Part shown: piece after piece, positions 10,993 through 22,460 of the stretch
Numbering within the stretch: position 1 is the first letter of the stretch
Layout: each line of letters opens with the position of its first letter
Assembly: GCA_028386065.3 (NCBI GenBank)
Contig: JAKUCV010007502.1
Location: forward strand, 62,001 to 126,000
DNA length: 64,000 nt
Direction of reading: 5' to 3'
From: Turnera subulata
Taxonomy: Eukaryota; Streptophyta; Magnoliopsida; Malpighiales; Passifloraceae
The notes under the pieces: generated by a model
Told to the model about the DNA's origin: nothing
Database searches by the model: none
The model's input: only the letters and a program-made list of their open reading frames with translations
Program-made: the position numbers and the translations under genes

Positions 10993-11984
10993 TATTATGG
11001 TGAAGAAAGGAGCTTAGTTATACAGTCGATCCATATAATTAACAATAGCAAAGTTATTGACCGATCAACTAAAAACTCTTCCTTCTTTTTTTTTTTTCTT
11101 AATTATGGTCAGAAGGTCAACCAGAAAGTAGCTAGAGCTGTAATTTAGTTGACTGAATAAAAATATTCAGAATTAAAAGTCTGTAATTCGAATCTCCGTC
11201 CAGAATTAAAAGGTATCCAAGGCTGATTGTCAAATTTTATAAGAAAAGTGTGCGGGTAGGTATTGAAAGCCATGTTGTTTTTCCTTCAGGAGGAGGAAAA
11301 GAAATGGAGTTGGGGCTATTTGATTGTTGTAATTATGTCAAACCAACCATCCATTCCAGTAGATAATAAAAAATATAATATTTTAATACTTCTGATGTCA
11401 TTAACAGTTGAGAAGATCACTCTTAAACGCTATCTATGCACCTTGGAATCAATCATGACATGCGATGACTCGATTATTTCTATTCACAATGAAAACTGAT
11501 AGAATTTTTTACAATTGTACATTTTTATTTGGAGTACCTTTAATATTAATTCTCGATTATTTCTATTCACAATGAAAACAGAGGGAGTACCTTTTTATTT
11601 GGCTCCTCATTAATGGTTACACCTGTTATGTGTTTTGATAAGCCATCGGTACATTATTCCAGAATTAATGTTTTCTTTTGGCTCTATTTTTTCCTTTAAC
11701 TCGGGAAACTGTTGAAATTTTCAGCTCCACTATCAACACTTTTTTGTCTCCTTTTTGCTCTGATATAACTCAGAAAAACTCATGCCGTTTGTTTTGGGTT
11801 GAATCCAGAAAACTAAATACGTAATTTGGGTGTTTAACATGCTGTTTGATAAGGCGAGCTTGTTGGTTTCTTTTATGACATTTTTTTCTCAATGCACTCA
11901 ATGTTTTGTTTTTTATCATTCTAATCATTTGAGACTTGAGAGAGAGTACGCGGGAGTGAATCACAAATCATTTTAATATATATA
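10993..11984. other. Intergenic, no gene seen
   Basis: AT-rich non-coding sequence. The only structure noted is a 28-bp direct repeat beginning CTCGATTATTTCTATTCACA at 11469-11496 and 11552-11579, plus two nearby GAGTACCTTT phrases. Confidence 0.5.
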
Positions 11985-13612
11985 ACCAATTAAAACATTA
12001 CAATAATTAAATGCACCACTTGCATCATATTTGAATACTTTTCTAGAAACCAAAAGGTGGTCACGCCCAAACTCTTCCCAACTGCTACCAGCAACAGCTC
12101 TGATCAAACAGCAACCCTCAATAAAAATAAAAAATTATGCTTAAATTGTACAATTTAGTGAACTTACTTAGACAATCACATCAATAAAAAATCAACTATA
12201 AGTTCGAATAAGCTCTTAATGCCGTGAGGTGAAAGATCGTATAGAACCATGTAATGCCACTGCCACTTTTCCCTAGTCAAAATGTTACATTTCATGAGAG
12301 CTTTTTCTGTTAAGGGAGTGCTATATATGGAAGTTAGTCGGTTACGACGTTCGGAAAGAGGGAGGTGGACGATACTGTCCGTTAATCAAGAGGGAGGTGG
12401 AATATACTGGAATATACTGTTAAGGGGGTGCTATGTATGGAAGTTAGTCGGTTAATCAACTGTAGTAATTAAGGCCTCACTATTGGATTATAGAGACAGA
12501 TTCCCAACTCATGTTCAATGCTTTATCCGAAACATCCCTAACTCCATGGGAAATCAGAGGCATAACTACCAATACCTTGAATTTACTACCCAGATCCTAC
12601 CAGGTCCGGAAGAATGCAAGAGAAGCGAACAAGGCTGCCGATTGGGTGGCCCGTGCTGCGCTCAAAAGACAATGTCCACCCCACTGGGTGGTAGCACCTC
12701 CTTTAGGCCTTGCTAATATTATGTACTCTGATGCTTGTATGACTGTTTTTTGATGAAATGAAATTATTGTTTTCGATCAAAAAAAAATTGGATTATATAC
12801 TGTCGGTCCCTTATACTTAAAGAGGGAGATGGAATATTGGAGTGAGAACAAAAGATTAGAGGTTGCTAGTTGCTACATAAATTCCAAAGTTAAATTATGC
12901 TGAAGGAAAGAATTTTAGCAGTTGAACCATCGAGATTGAAAACTTGAAAAATGGAAATCTGCCACTACTATGTACAAAAATTGATTTTGCCATAAATGGG
13001 CTGGGTTTGAGAAAGTAGCACTCTATGGGGCCAGAAGGCACATCTTTATGATCCCTATTATATTTTAGGCACATCGTTGATGTCGTTAAGTGGCCCTATA
13101 ATATTGATGCAAAGACAGAAAAGTTAATTTTGCAATGAGACGCTTGCCTTGAAGTGGAAGGAAACACCTTCCAGAAGGATACAAGAGGCCCCTTTTATGT
13201 TTAACACGTACGAGAGAAGACTAGAAACTGGACTGCTAATTAATAATAATTATGTAGGAAAAAATATATACCCTTTCCAACTTCGTTGAAGAATAGAATA
13301 AATAGAGGCAAGAACCATTCAGTTGATGGAGCATATGACTGACTAAATAGAAACAAAAATGAGAGATTGAACAAGCGTGAGATATAAAACAGGGTGTCTT
13401 CCCTTTTCAATAATTCTTGCAATGCAACTTCTGTGTCTTTTCATTTTTATTCTTTTATTTTTCAGTAATCTCCAACGAGAATAACTGCATGTTCTCTTGC
13501 AAAGAGCTCTTGGTACCTTCTTTCGCAATTTTTACAGTGACGAGCACAGTATAGCATCTTGATGCTCATTTTTGCAGCTTTAATTTATTTGTAACACCCT
13601 GTACAAGTCAAC
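11985..13612 (+). pseudogene. Truncated duplicate of the kinase gene's promoter and signal-peptide region
   Basis: This stretch aligns with 28570-29700, the region upstream of and including the start of the receptor kinase gene. Shared landmarks include ACCACTTGCATCA (12014 and 28600), GCTGAAGGAAAG (12899 and 29085), TTGAACCATCGAGATTGA (12924 and 29106), CTTGCCTTGAAGTGGAAG (13144 and 29186) and TTGCAATGCAACTTCTGTGTC (13418 and 29504). The position of the kinase ATG (29621) reads GTG at 13537-13539, and five codons later there is an in-frame TAG (13552-13554). Similarity stops near 13612, so the lectin and kinase exons were never included or have been lost. The copy has gained a LINE at 12493-12786 and about 145 bp near 12992-13137 not present in the functional gene. 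It cannot encode a receptor. Confidence 0.85.
12493..12786 (+). mobile_element. 5'-truncated LINE insertion with 11-bp target-site duplication
   Basis: About 294 bp hold the last part of a LINE RNase H-like frame (REANKAADWVARAA, then a hydrophobic C-terminus and TGA), a short 3' tail and a poly(A) end. It is flanked by ATTGGATTATA at 12482-12492 and 12787-12797. The paralogous promoter carries this 11-mer only once, at 28976-28986, directly joined to non-LINE sequence, so the unoccupied site is visible in the same window. Confidence 0.9.
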
Positions 13613-15093
13613 CAATAGGCTTGTATTTCATTGATATTCTTTATAAAAAACAAAGGAGTGAAGTTTTCGGATTCTAAGTCCTAACTTCATCGAGTAACAT
13701 AAAGAAAACAACTTCCACTACTCTTGATAACAGTGGTACAGTACAATCTGTAATAGATGGGGATATTATATGTCAATCCTGAACGGTTCACTAACTGACC
13801 CGGTTCATTCGCATCTCTAGTTCCATCTAGACTCTAGAGCAATATAGTCCCATGTGGACAAGATTAGCTTTGAGCGAGGACTAAGCTAAGCAATATAGTC
13901 CCATGTGGACAAGATTAGCTTTGAGCGAGGACTAAGCTAAAGTCATGACTAGTCCGGTTAATTTTATCTAATTATTATCATCAATTCTGTATTATATTTT
14001 CTTAGGATATTTTTAAGCATGTGTGGCCTGACATTGTCTAGAAAAAGTATCTTAGGAGACACAATCATTATACTATAGAATTCTAATGATATCTAAGAAT
14101 TTAAATTTAATTTATGGTGAAGGCTTAATTTTCACAAAATGAAAGAGAGTAAATTTTGAATTAAAAGAAAAGAAACTTTTTGTCTGCTCAATTTGGAATC
14201 TCAGAACTAAGAGAGAGAGAAGAAAGAAAAATTAAGAAGAAAGAGAACAATAAAATAGACTAAGATTTCATTCCTATTCCAATTCGGAGTCTAAACGTAG
14301 AGATTTATCAGCTAAAGTTAGTTCTTAAAAAGTCAGGACTCTTTTATTGTTGGTTACACATAAATTGGACATTGTCGCCGCTTACAGAGAATAATTTGTT
14401 CTAAAGCCCTTCTTTCTTTGCTGTTAGATGAGATCAACGAGCTAAAATTACAAGCTTTCAGGTACCTTTATTTTTGTTTTGTTTTTGTCTTTCGTTGACA
14501 CTGTAAGTATTGCAATACGGCAAGAATCGTTGTCATCGTCAATATTTGCTTTTTTAGTATCATTGTTGCACGTATACAAAGCAATTCAGTGAAGTTGATT
14601 AAAATTTTTTAAAATGACAATGAATTAATGAGAGATTTTGTTTTTGGTGGGAGAGAGATATTTTTTGTGATAATAATAATAAGTATAAATGTCACAATAC
14701 ATGTATCTATATATACGGCAATTTGGAACACAAATCATATCATCATGCGTTACATATATGATCATATGTTTGCTTTCTTGCCCCTTGACAGTGGAGTTGA
14801 TTGTTATTAATTAACTGGACTGGTAGCCGCGAGCGGAATACTATTTCGTTTTGTTTTTCCCCATCCGGGTCCTATTCTGATTGGTTAGTCTTCCACCAGG
14901 AATTTCTGCATATACAAAGTCTAGAATTCGTGACCTGTTTGTGAAGAACGAATCCAGTTACCACGTTAATATATTATTTTGTTATGATTTAATTGCAATT
15001 AATTAGCTGGTCTTCCATTAGAAATTTTGCATATATATAGGGGTCGTGACATGCCTAAGCAGAATGGATCCACTTACAAGTTGATATATTATT
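13613..15093. other. Intergenic region with a 51-bp tandem duplication
   Basis: No gene seen. It includes an exact-looking 51-bp tandem pair at 13839-13889 and 13890-13940 (GCAATATAGTCCCATGTGG...), a purine-rich stretch at 14200-14250 and AT-rich sequence. Confidence 0.5.
13839..13940. repeat. 51-bp direct tandem repeat, two copies
   Basis: GCAATATAGTCCCATGTGGA starts at 13839 and again at 13890. The two units appear identical over their length. Confidence 0.9.
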
Positions 15094-15636
15094 GGCTTAA
15101 TACCTCTTTTGACCCTTTAGTTTGGCGACCATTTTGATTTTAGCCACTTAGTTTTTAATTTTTTGATTTTGCACCTTAGTTTGGCAATGATTAAGTATTT
15201 TCACCCACCAGCCCATTCCAATAGGTAAAATTGATGACTTGTAGGTTGCCTAACACATGTAACTCCACTTTTGATAATTTTCTTTCCTACAAAGTCACCC
15301 CAAACCGAATCGCCAGAACAAAAACTGATTTATAACCCGATATAAACCGATTTTGTTTCTTTCTTGTATTTGTTTTCGGGTTTAATATCGGGTCACAAAT
15401 CGTTTTTTTTGTTCGGGCAATTTGTCTTGGGATGATTTCCTAGGAAAAAAATTACTAAATAAGGAATTAATATGTGTTAGGCAACCTACATGTCAATAAT
15501 TTTACCTATTGGAATGGGTTGGAGTGCGAAAATACTAAATCATTGCCAAACTAAGGTGCAAAATCAAAAAATTAAAAGCTAGATGGCTAAAATCAAAATG
15601 GTTGCCAAACTAAGGGGCCAAAAAAGGTATTAAGCC
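15094..15636. mobile_element. Mutator-type fold-back MITE with 9-bp target-site duplication
   Basis: The element starts GGCTTAATACC and ends GGTATTAAGCC, and each arm continues as an inverted copy for about 190 bp (for example TAGGTTGCCTAACACATGT near 15242 against ACATGTGTTAGG-like sequence on the right arm near 15472). The middle (15290-15440) is itself partly palindromic around CCCGATATAAACCG and CGGGTTTAATATCGGG. It is flanked by TATATTATT at 15085-15093 and 15637-15645. The 9-bp duplication and long arms fit a MULE-derived MITE. There is no transposase. It lies 150 bp upstream of the F-box ATG, so it may contribute to that promoter or be a small-RNA source. Confidence 0.9.
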
Positions 15637-15786
15637 TATATTATTTCGTTATGATTAGTTGCATTTAGCTGGTGCTTTGGTTGTAATTACCCCCTCACTA
15701 AATTAATTGTTGGTGATGTTGACATATATGCTGGTTATCATCGACAGGATTTGGAAATTGCAACGAGCGAGGTCTTTGATTAGAAG

Positions 15787-16991
15787 ATGACACATCAAAC
15801 GGAATTTCTTGAGGATCTAATTCGAGAGGTTCTAGTAAGATTGCCCGTCAAATCCCTTTGTCGGTTTAGATCTGTATGCAAAACCTGGCGTGATACCTTG
15901 AACCATTCGGACTTCAAAAGGGATCATCTGCATAACGAGCTAATGAAAGACAGCCTCCAGGGATACAAGCACAATAGCCTCATTCTAAAAAGTCGCTCGC
16001 TCTCATCTCACTCCTTGGTCTATGATGAAATATTTTACTCCATGGTCTATGAAGAAGAAACAGAAACACCAGTACTTATGCATGGGCTGCCTTTGCAGTT
16101 GGGGTTTTCTAGTTGTAATACACCTGACAAACGTTCCTATCTTCAAGTAAGGCTAAGAAGTTCTTGTGACGGCCTCGTCTTAGTTACTGTTCAGCATGCT
16201 CCACATATTGACGAAGATGATGATGATGATGATCATGCGACATCTTCTGCCATCGTATTGAATCCTTGTACCAGAGAAATTAAAAGAATTCCTCTCGAAA
16301 GGTTTGATGAATATGGGGAGGTGTGGGGTATTGGGTATGATCATCTCAACTGTTGTTATAAGGTGGTTAGGGCTCCTTACCGTGGCAGCTGGTGGTCTCC
16401 ACCAGTTCAAGTCCTCTCCCTAAAAACAAACTCTTGGAAAAATACCGATACTTATACAGATTTCTTGTACGAAATTGATTCACGCAAACCGGTTACCACC
16501 AATCGATGTCCCCATTGGACGGCATTCCATAGGGACACAAGACGGCGCCACATTATATACTTCGATGCATCCAAGGAAGACTTTAGAACGGTGCCTCTGC
16601 CGACCCAGGCTAAGGACTTCCTGTCTGCTGCCACTCAAGAACGGCACTTGGGCATTTTTGGTGCGAGGGGAAACCTAGGTCTATGTATGAATAACAAAAA
16701 GAGAGAGATGTTACCTTATGGTGGATGAAAGACCATGGAGTGAAAGAATCATGGGCCAAATTATGCAATGTGGTAATCAACACTCCTACCTTTGGTTGCT
16801 TTGATTCAAGAATCCTGTGGTGCATAATCAAGAATGGAAAAGTAGTCTTCAAAGCGGGAATGGCCATTTATTCATATGATACAATGTCTGATGATCAAAC
16901 CTCTAAAAAGTTTGATATAAGCGGTCAAAGCAACATTTTCAGCTCTGGCTATGATGCCATCCCTTACATTGAGACTCTAGTATCACCATAG
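15787..16991 (+). pseudogene. F-box/FBA-type protein gene with one frameshift
   Basis: The frame opens with an N-terminal F-box (residues about 8-46; LIREVLVRLPVKSLCRFRSV, then CKTWRDTL), the segment that binds SKP1 in SCF ubiquitin ligases. The downstream part fits the F-box-associated (FBA) interaction domain, with NPCTREIKRIP and WGIGYDHLNCCYKVVR, and ends with a typical C-terminal portion (LWWMKDHGVKESWAKL...). The expected protein is about 400 residues, normal for this family. The first frame closes at 16728, while the C-terminal part continues in another frame to 16991, so a 1-bp loss (or 2-bp gain) lies near 16705-16715. A GAT repeat at 16211-16234 encodes a run of aspartates. ATG 15787 is the first in frame before the F-box. 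A short intron was considered, but no good splice sites surround the shift. A copia element lies 31 bp past the stop. The substrate is unknown. Confidence 0.8.
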
Positions 16992-17022
16992 TATTCCTAT
17001 AGGGAAAACTGAAGTAGAGAAC

Positions 17023-17607
17023 TGTTGGGAAATTCGGGTAATTTCCCCACTACAACAAACAACTAGTGAATTGAACTGATTCCATAATTCCCAGGAAAGA
17101 TGGCCTAGCCTATCTCCTTAGATAGAATTATCATTCCAAGATAAATCCCCAGGAAAGACTGGAGGAACAATGGTTCACTTAAAACCCAGCCTCCTAGACA
17201 GGACTTACTTGCACAGTATTTTAATTCACAACCTATACCCGACAAAGGCGGCTTAGCCGACCAACAAATTAAATAAGGCGGCTTTGCCAGCCAAGAAAGA
17301 GATAAGGCGGCTTACCCGGCCAATGTTGAATACTAAACAAATAAACAAATGCGGAAATTAAAGGCGGAATAATAAAAGAACACACTCAAAAATTGATAAC
17401 GGAGTTCGGCCAATTTTGCCTCCGTCTCCGGAGCACCACTAGAAAAGGGCCTGCTCTTTTTATTAGGAGAAGAGTATTTAGTACAGTTGTTAGGATACAA
17501 TTATACTCTAATGTTTGGGATGATACAATTATTTACAGTATTTACTAACCCCTCACTTCCACTTCCTAATAGATGTAGGATTCAAAAAACACACCACTAT
17601 TCAAACA
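17023..17607 (-). repeat. 3' LTR of the copia element
   Basis: 585 bp; on the plus strand it starts TGTTGGGAAATTCGGG and ends ATTCAAACA. It contains repeated AAGGCGGCTTAGCCG-type units near 17240-17320, one more than in the other LTR. The adjoining 17608-17635 holds the polypurine tract on the minus strand (CCAAGGTGGAGAT). Confidence 0.93.
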
Positions 17608-17717
17608 ATCTCCACCTTGGTGTTTTTTTTTTTTGTAGTCCCACCAAATCTCTATCTTCTCAATCAAACAAAGAACAGCCTCTGCGGTGTTTCCAACTTG
17701 TGCCATCTGGCGCCAAC

Positions 17718-20700
17718 TCAAAAGTGCAGGATATTGACCACGTCTAAACAATGTTCAAACTTTGCCCTTGTCACCACCTTGGTCATCATATATGTAGGAT
17801 TCTCTGTTGTCAAAATCTTTTGGAGAAGTATCTCTTCTTCTTCAAGAATTTCCCGCACAAAATGATAGCGAGCATCAATGTGTTTCGTCTGTGCATGAAA
17901 GACTTGATTCTTCGCTAAATGAATAGCACTCTGACTGTCAGAATATACCACAAGTTGTTTCTGACCAACCCCCAAGTCTTTGAGCAATCTATGAAGCATA
18001 GCTTCTGTAATAGCCATATACTCTACCTCCGTTGTAGACAAAGCCACCGTTGACTGTAAAGTGGACTTCCAACTAACAGGGGCTTTTTCTAAAGTGAACA
18101 AATAGCCCGTCGTCGATCTTCGCTTATCCAAATCTCCTGCATAGTCAGCATCACAATATCCAATCACTCCTTGACCAAGTGATTCATCCTTCTCAAACTT
18201 TAAGCCAACATCTACGGTTTCTTTGATATACCGAAGAATCCATTTCACAGCTTGTCAATGGCCTCTGTCAGGATCATGCATGTATCTGCTCACAATACTA
18301 ACAGCTTGTGAAATATCCGATCTCGTACACACCATTGCATACATCAAGCTTCCGACTACATTGGCATAAGGGACTTTTGCCATGTACTCTCGTTCTTCAT
18401 CTGTCTGCGGAGATAACTCAAGTACCTACAGGTTTTGACCCTTCATTCATGCCAAAACGTTGTAGTACTTTCTTCAAATATTCTTTTTAAGTCATCCAAA
18501 GCTTGCCTCCCTCTCTGTCTCTGCTTATCTCCATGCCGAGAATCTTCTTGGCGTCTCCCAAATCCTTCATCTCGAACTCTCTACTCAACTGAGCCTTCAA
18601 CTTGTCAATTTCAACTTGGCTCTTTGCAGCTATCAGCATATCATCAACGTATAAGAGTAGATAGATGTAGGACCCATCTTGTAGTCTTCTCAAATACACA
18701 CAATGGTAGTATTTGCTCCTTCTATACTTCTGACCCAACATAAACTTGTCAAATCGTTTGTACCACTGTCTTGGTGATTGCTTCAAACTGTACAACGACT
18801 TGTCTAGTTTGCACACCCAATTTTCTTTACCAGCAACTTTGTATCTATCGGGCTGAGTCATATAGATTTCCTCCTTCAAGTCACCGTGTAAGAATGTGTT
18901 CTTCACATCAAGTTGAGCTAGCTCCAAATTCAACTATGCTACCAAGGCCAACAGAATTCTAATGGAGGAATGCTTCACAACTGGAGAAAATACCTCATTA
19001 TAATCAATTCCCTCCTTCTGAGCGTAGCCTTTAGCCACCAATCTTGCCTTGTAGCGAACATTATTCTTGTCAGGAAATCCTTCTTTTTTAGCAAATACCC
19101 ATTTGCATCCAATTGCCTTCTTTCCCTTCGATAGTTGTGTCAACTTCCATGTCTTGTTCTTCTGAAGAAATTTCATCTCCTCCTCCATTGCCTCTTCCCA
19201 GCTGCTACTTTCAGAACTCCGAATGACTTCTGAAAAAGTGGAAGGAACATCATCAACGACTGGAAGTGCATAGGCCACCGTTTCAATGAGACGTTCTGGC
19301 TTTCTCCTTTCTCGTCTTGGTCTACTAGTGGCAATTGACTCGAACTGCTGCGTAGGTTCTTGGGTCGGAACCTCTTCTTCATCTAACTCTTCCTCTATCA
19401 ATGGAGAGTCACCATTGGTGCTCTTAGCTAGGATCACCATAGTAGGCTCAAACTTCACCTGCTTTGATACACACTCCACCTGCTGTGAAGTACCACTAGC
19501 TTCTTCTGGATTTACCTTAGTCAACATGGCAGATTCATCAAAGGTAACATCCCTACTGATAATAGTCTTCTTTGCTTCTAGACACCAAAGAGGGTATCCC
19601 TTAACTCCGGCATTAAGACACATAAATAGAGCCTTCTTTGCTCGTGGATCTAACTTTGATTCATTCAGATGATAGTATGCAGTGGAGCCAAACACACGTA
19701 AAGAATCATAATCTGTAGCAGGTTTCCCAGACCATACCTCCAAAGGGGTCTTGCCACCTAAGGCAGAATGTGGCAATCGATTAACAAGATGTTGAGCATA
19801 TGTCACAGCCTCAGCCCAAAAATTTTTGCCTAGCCCAGCATTAGACAGCATACAACGAGCTTTCTCCACCAATGTCTTGTTCATACACTCTGACACCCCG
19901 TTCTACTGTGGTGTTTTTCTGACTGTGAAGTGCCGAACTATGCCACAATCTTGGCATATCTTCAAGAAAGGATCACTCGTATATTCTCCACCATTGTCTG
20001 TTCGGAGAACTTTAATCTTTCTTCCTATCTGGTTCTCAACCTGAGTTTTCCATTTAAGAAAAATCCCAAGTACTTCAACCTTTTTCTTCATTCTAAACAC
20101 CCACACTCTTCTAGAAAAATCATCAGCAAAGGTGACAAAATAGTATCTACCTCCAAGAGATGGAGTCTTGGCAGGTCCCCACACATCTGAATACACATAG
20201 TCTAAAATCCCCTTGGTATCATGGATAGCAGTGCCGAACTTCACTCTTCGTTACTTTCCCAGAATACAATGCTCACAAAATTCCAATTTGCAAGTCTTCG
20301 TACCTTTCAACAATCCCTGCTTGGTAAGAATCTGCAAGGAGTTTTCACCAGCATGTCCCAAACGCATATGTCATAGCTTCGTTGCCTCTGCATCCTTCTT
20401 GCTTCCAGAAGTTACTGCTGCAACTGCCCCAATTACTGTACTACCTTGGTAGTAATACAAATTATTCTTCCTCACACCTTTTAACATCACCAATGCTCCT
20501 AATGTTGCTTTAAGAATTCCGTCTCGGATAGTGATAACTAGGCCTTTTGATTCTAAGGCCCCCAAAGAAATGAGATTCTTCTTCAACTCTGGAACATATC
20601 GAATATCTCTCAAAATTCTGGTGGATCCATCATGATTTTTCAGCTTGATTGAACCTATCCCGGCTGTTTTACATAGATTGCCATTACCCATGAAAACAAC

Positions 20701-21701
20701 CCCGCCATTGAGTTCTTCAAGGTCAAAGAACCATTCCCGAATGTGGCACATATAGTAGGTGCAACCAGAATCCCAAATCCACTCATCTACGTGTGATGAT
20801 GAAGGTAAAGCAAGTAAAGAATTGTCTGACTCTGCATCACTCTTGCATTCTGCAACATTTATATTTTGTGGAGTCTTTCCCTTCTTTTTCAACTTCGGAC
20901 AGTCTTTCTTCCAATGCCCTTTCTTATGACAAAAGACACATTCATCTTTGGCAACTTTGCTTCTCGACTTGGATCTTCCTCTTCTCCCCTTTGACTGGCC
21001 TTGCTATCGTCCTCTAGCCACTAAGGCTTCATCTGCTGCAGGTGCTTTGTTTTTCACTTTATCTTGATGTCTCAACTCGTGACTATACAAAGCAGAACAT
21101 ACAGCTTCCAATGATACATTCTCCTTCCCATGAAGTAGCGTAGTCTCCAGGTGCTCGATTTCATCGGGAAGAGATGATAATAGCATCAAAGCCAAGTCTT
21201 CATCTTCAAATATAACATCTAAATTGAACAGGTCAGCTACTAATTTTTTAAACAAAGTGATGTGTTCATTCATCGTAGAACCTGGTCGATACTCAAACCG
21301 GAACAATCTCTTCTTCATCAGAAGCTTATTCTGACCACTCTTCTTCAAGAAGGTGTCTTCCAATGCCTTCCACAGTTTGTGTGCAGAAACTTCATTTTTG
21401 AATGCATATTTCTGCTCCTGGACAAGCACGATCGAATTGTTCCGCACACCAACTTATTTACATCGGCCCACTCCTTGTCACTGATATCGTCAGGTTTCTC
21501 TTCTTCAATAGCAACATCAAGTCCCTGCCAGAATAGTGAGTCAAGGACCTCACACTGCCACATGCCAAAATGACCAGTACCGTCAAATATCTCCACAGCA
21601 AGCTTCGAACTAGATACTGGGATCCTCGACCATCTAGAAGTGCAAGCCATCTCTCTTGACTGTGTACTTAATGTAGCCTGTTTTGAACCTGCTTCCGCCA
21701 T
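17718..21701 (-). pseudogene. Copia gag-pol polyprotein, broken
   Basis: Reading the minus strand: gag starts at ATG 21701 and shifts frame near 21440. The nucleocapsid zinc knuckle CVFCHKKGHWKKDC is at 20940-20899. The aspartic protease site is at about 20775-20750 (WIWDSGCTYYMC). Integrase at about 20370-19500 has the HHCC region and YSDVWGP, then RTDNGGEY and NGVSECMN with its catalytic acidic residues. Reverse transcriptase at about 19190-18490 has YVDD at 18651-18640. RNase H at 18248-17718 includes YCDADYAGD and YSDSQSAIHLAKN. Interruptions include a stop after the gag RGR segment (near 21005), stops near 20370, 20250, 19905 and 18935, and a degraded stretch at 18490-18250. Full coding would be about 1300 residues, normal for copia. 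Confidence 0.9.
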
Positions 21702-21759
21702 TAAAAAATTAAAAAATAGTATTCAAAAATTTCAAATAGCCCAAAAGGACGAACCTTCG

Positions 21760-21771
21760 GCTCCGCTACCA
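21760..21771 (-). other. Copia primer-binding site
   Basis: On the minus strand this reads TGGTAGCGGAGC, two bases inside the 5' LTR edge at 21774, where initiator tRNA-Met would be expected to prime. Confidence 0.8.
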
Positions 21772-21773
21772 CT

Positions 21774-22346
21774 TGTTGGGAAACTCGGGTAATTTCCCCA
21801 CTACAACAAACAACTAGTGAATTGAACTGATTCGATAATTCCCAGGAAAGATGGCCTAGCCTATCTCCTTAGACAGAATTATCATTCCAAGATAAATCTT
21901 CAGGAAAGACTAGAGGAACAATGGTTCACTTAAAACCCAGCCTCCTAGACAGGACTTACTTGCACAGTATTTTAATTCACAACCTATACCCGACAAAGGC
22001 GGCTTAGCCGGCCAACAAATTAAACAAGGCGGCTTAGCCGACCAATGTTGAATACTAAACAAATGAACAAATGCGGAAATTAAAGGGGGAATAATAAAAG
22101 AACACACTCAAAAATTGATAACGGAGTTCGGCCAATTTTGCCTACGTCTCCGGAGCACCACTAGAAAAAGGCCTGCTCTTTTTACTAGGAGAAGAGTATT
22201 TAGTACAATTGTTAGGATACAATCATACTCTAATGTTTGGGATGATACTAAAGGGAGGTGAGGGGTCTTATTTATAGTATTTACTAACCCCTCACTTCCA
22301 CTTCCTAATAGATATGGTATTCAAAAAACAGACCACTATTCCAACA
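21774..22346 (-). repeat. 5' LTR of the copia element
   Basis: 573 bp, starting TGTTGGGAAACTCGGG and ending ATTCCAACA on the plus strand. It differs from the partner LTR by scattered substitutions and a missing repeat unit near 22020, so the insertion is not very recent. Confidence 0.93.
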
Positions 22347-22351
22347 AGAAC

Positions 22352-22460
22352 ATCAGCATCTATGTGAACTGCAGTTTCCCTTGTAATTTAAGGACGAAAG
22401 TGGTTATTATTAAAAGACTTGCATAATCTTAGTATTTGAAGAATTATTATGAGAGTTTAT
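22352..22460 (+). other. Possible distal 3' region of the F-box gene
   Basis: After removal of the copia element this stretch is continuous with 16992-17022 and so is inferred to be the rest of the F-box 3' flank. No polyadenylation signal can be assigned with confidence. Confidence 0.3.

Larger units (their letters stand above)
17023..22346 (-). mobile_element. Full-length Ty1/copia retrotransposon, Tork/Tnt1-like
   Basis: The element is bounded by LTRs 17023-17607 and 21774-22346 and by a perfect target-site duplication AGAAC at 17018-17022 and 22347-22351. On the minus strand the order is 5' LTR, primer-binding site, gag, protease, integrase, reverse transcriptase, RNase H, polypurine tract, 3' LTR. 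That order (integrase before RT) defines copia. RT motifs such as LDVKNTFLHGDL, SLYSLKQSPRQWY and LLLYVDDM are close to the Tnt1/Tork lineage. Several stops and frameshifts make it non-autonomous now. It inserted behind the F-box gene, probably in its 3' untranslated region. Confidence 0.95.

Noticed and set aside
11469..11579. MITE between the two CTCGATTATTTC repeats
   Set aside because: They are direct, not inverted, repeats, and no target-site duplication could be found.
19286..19672. 128-codon plus-strand ORF inside the copia element
   Set aside because: It is antisense to the integrase/RT linker and shows no recognisable motif.
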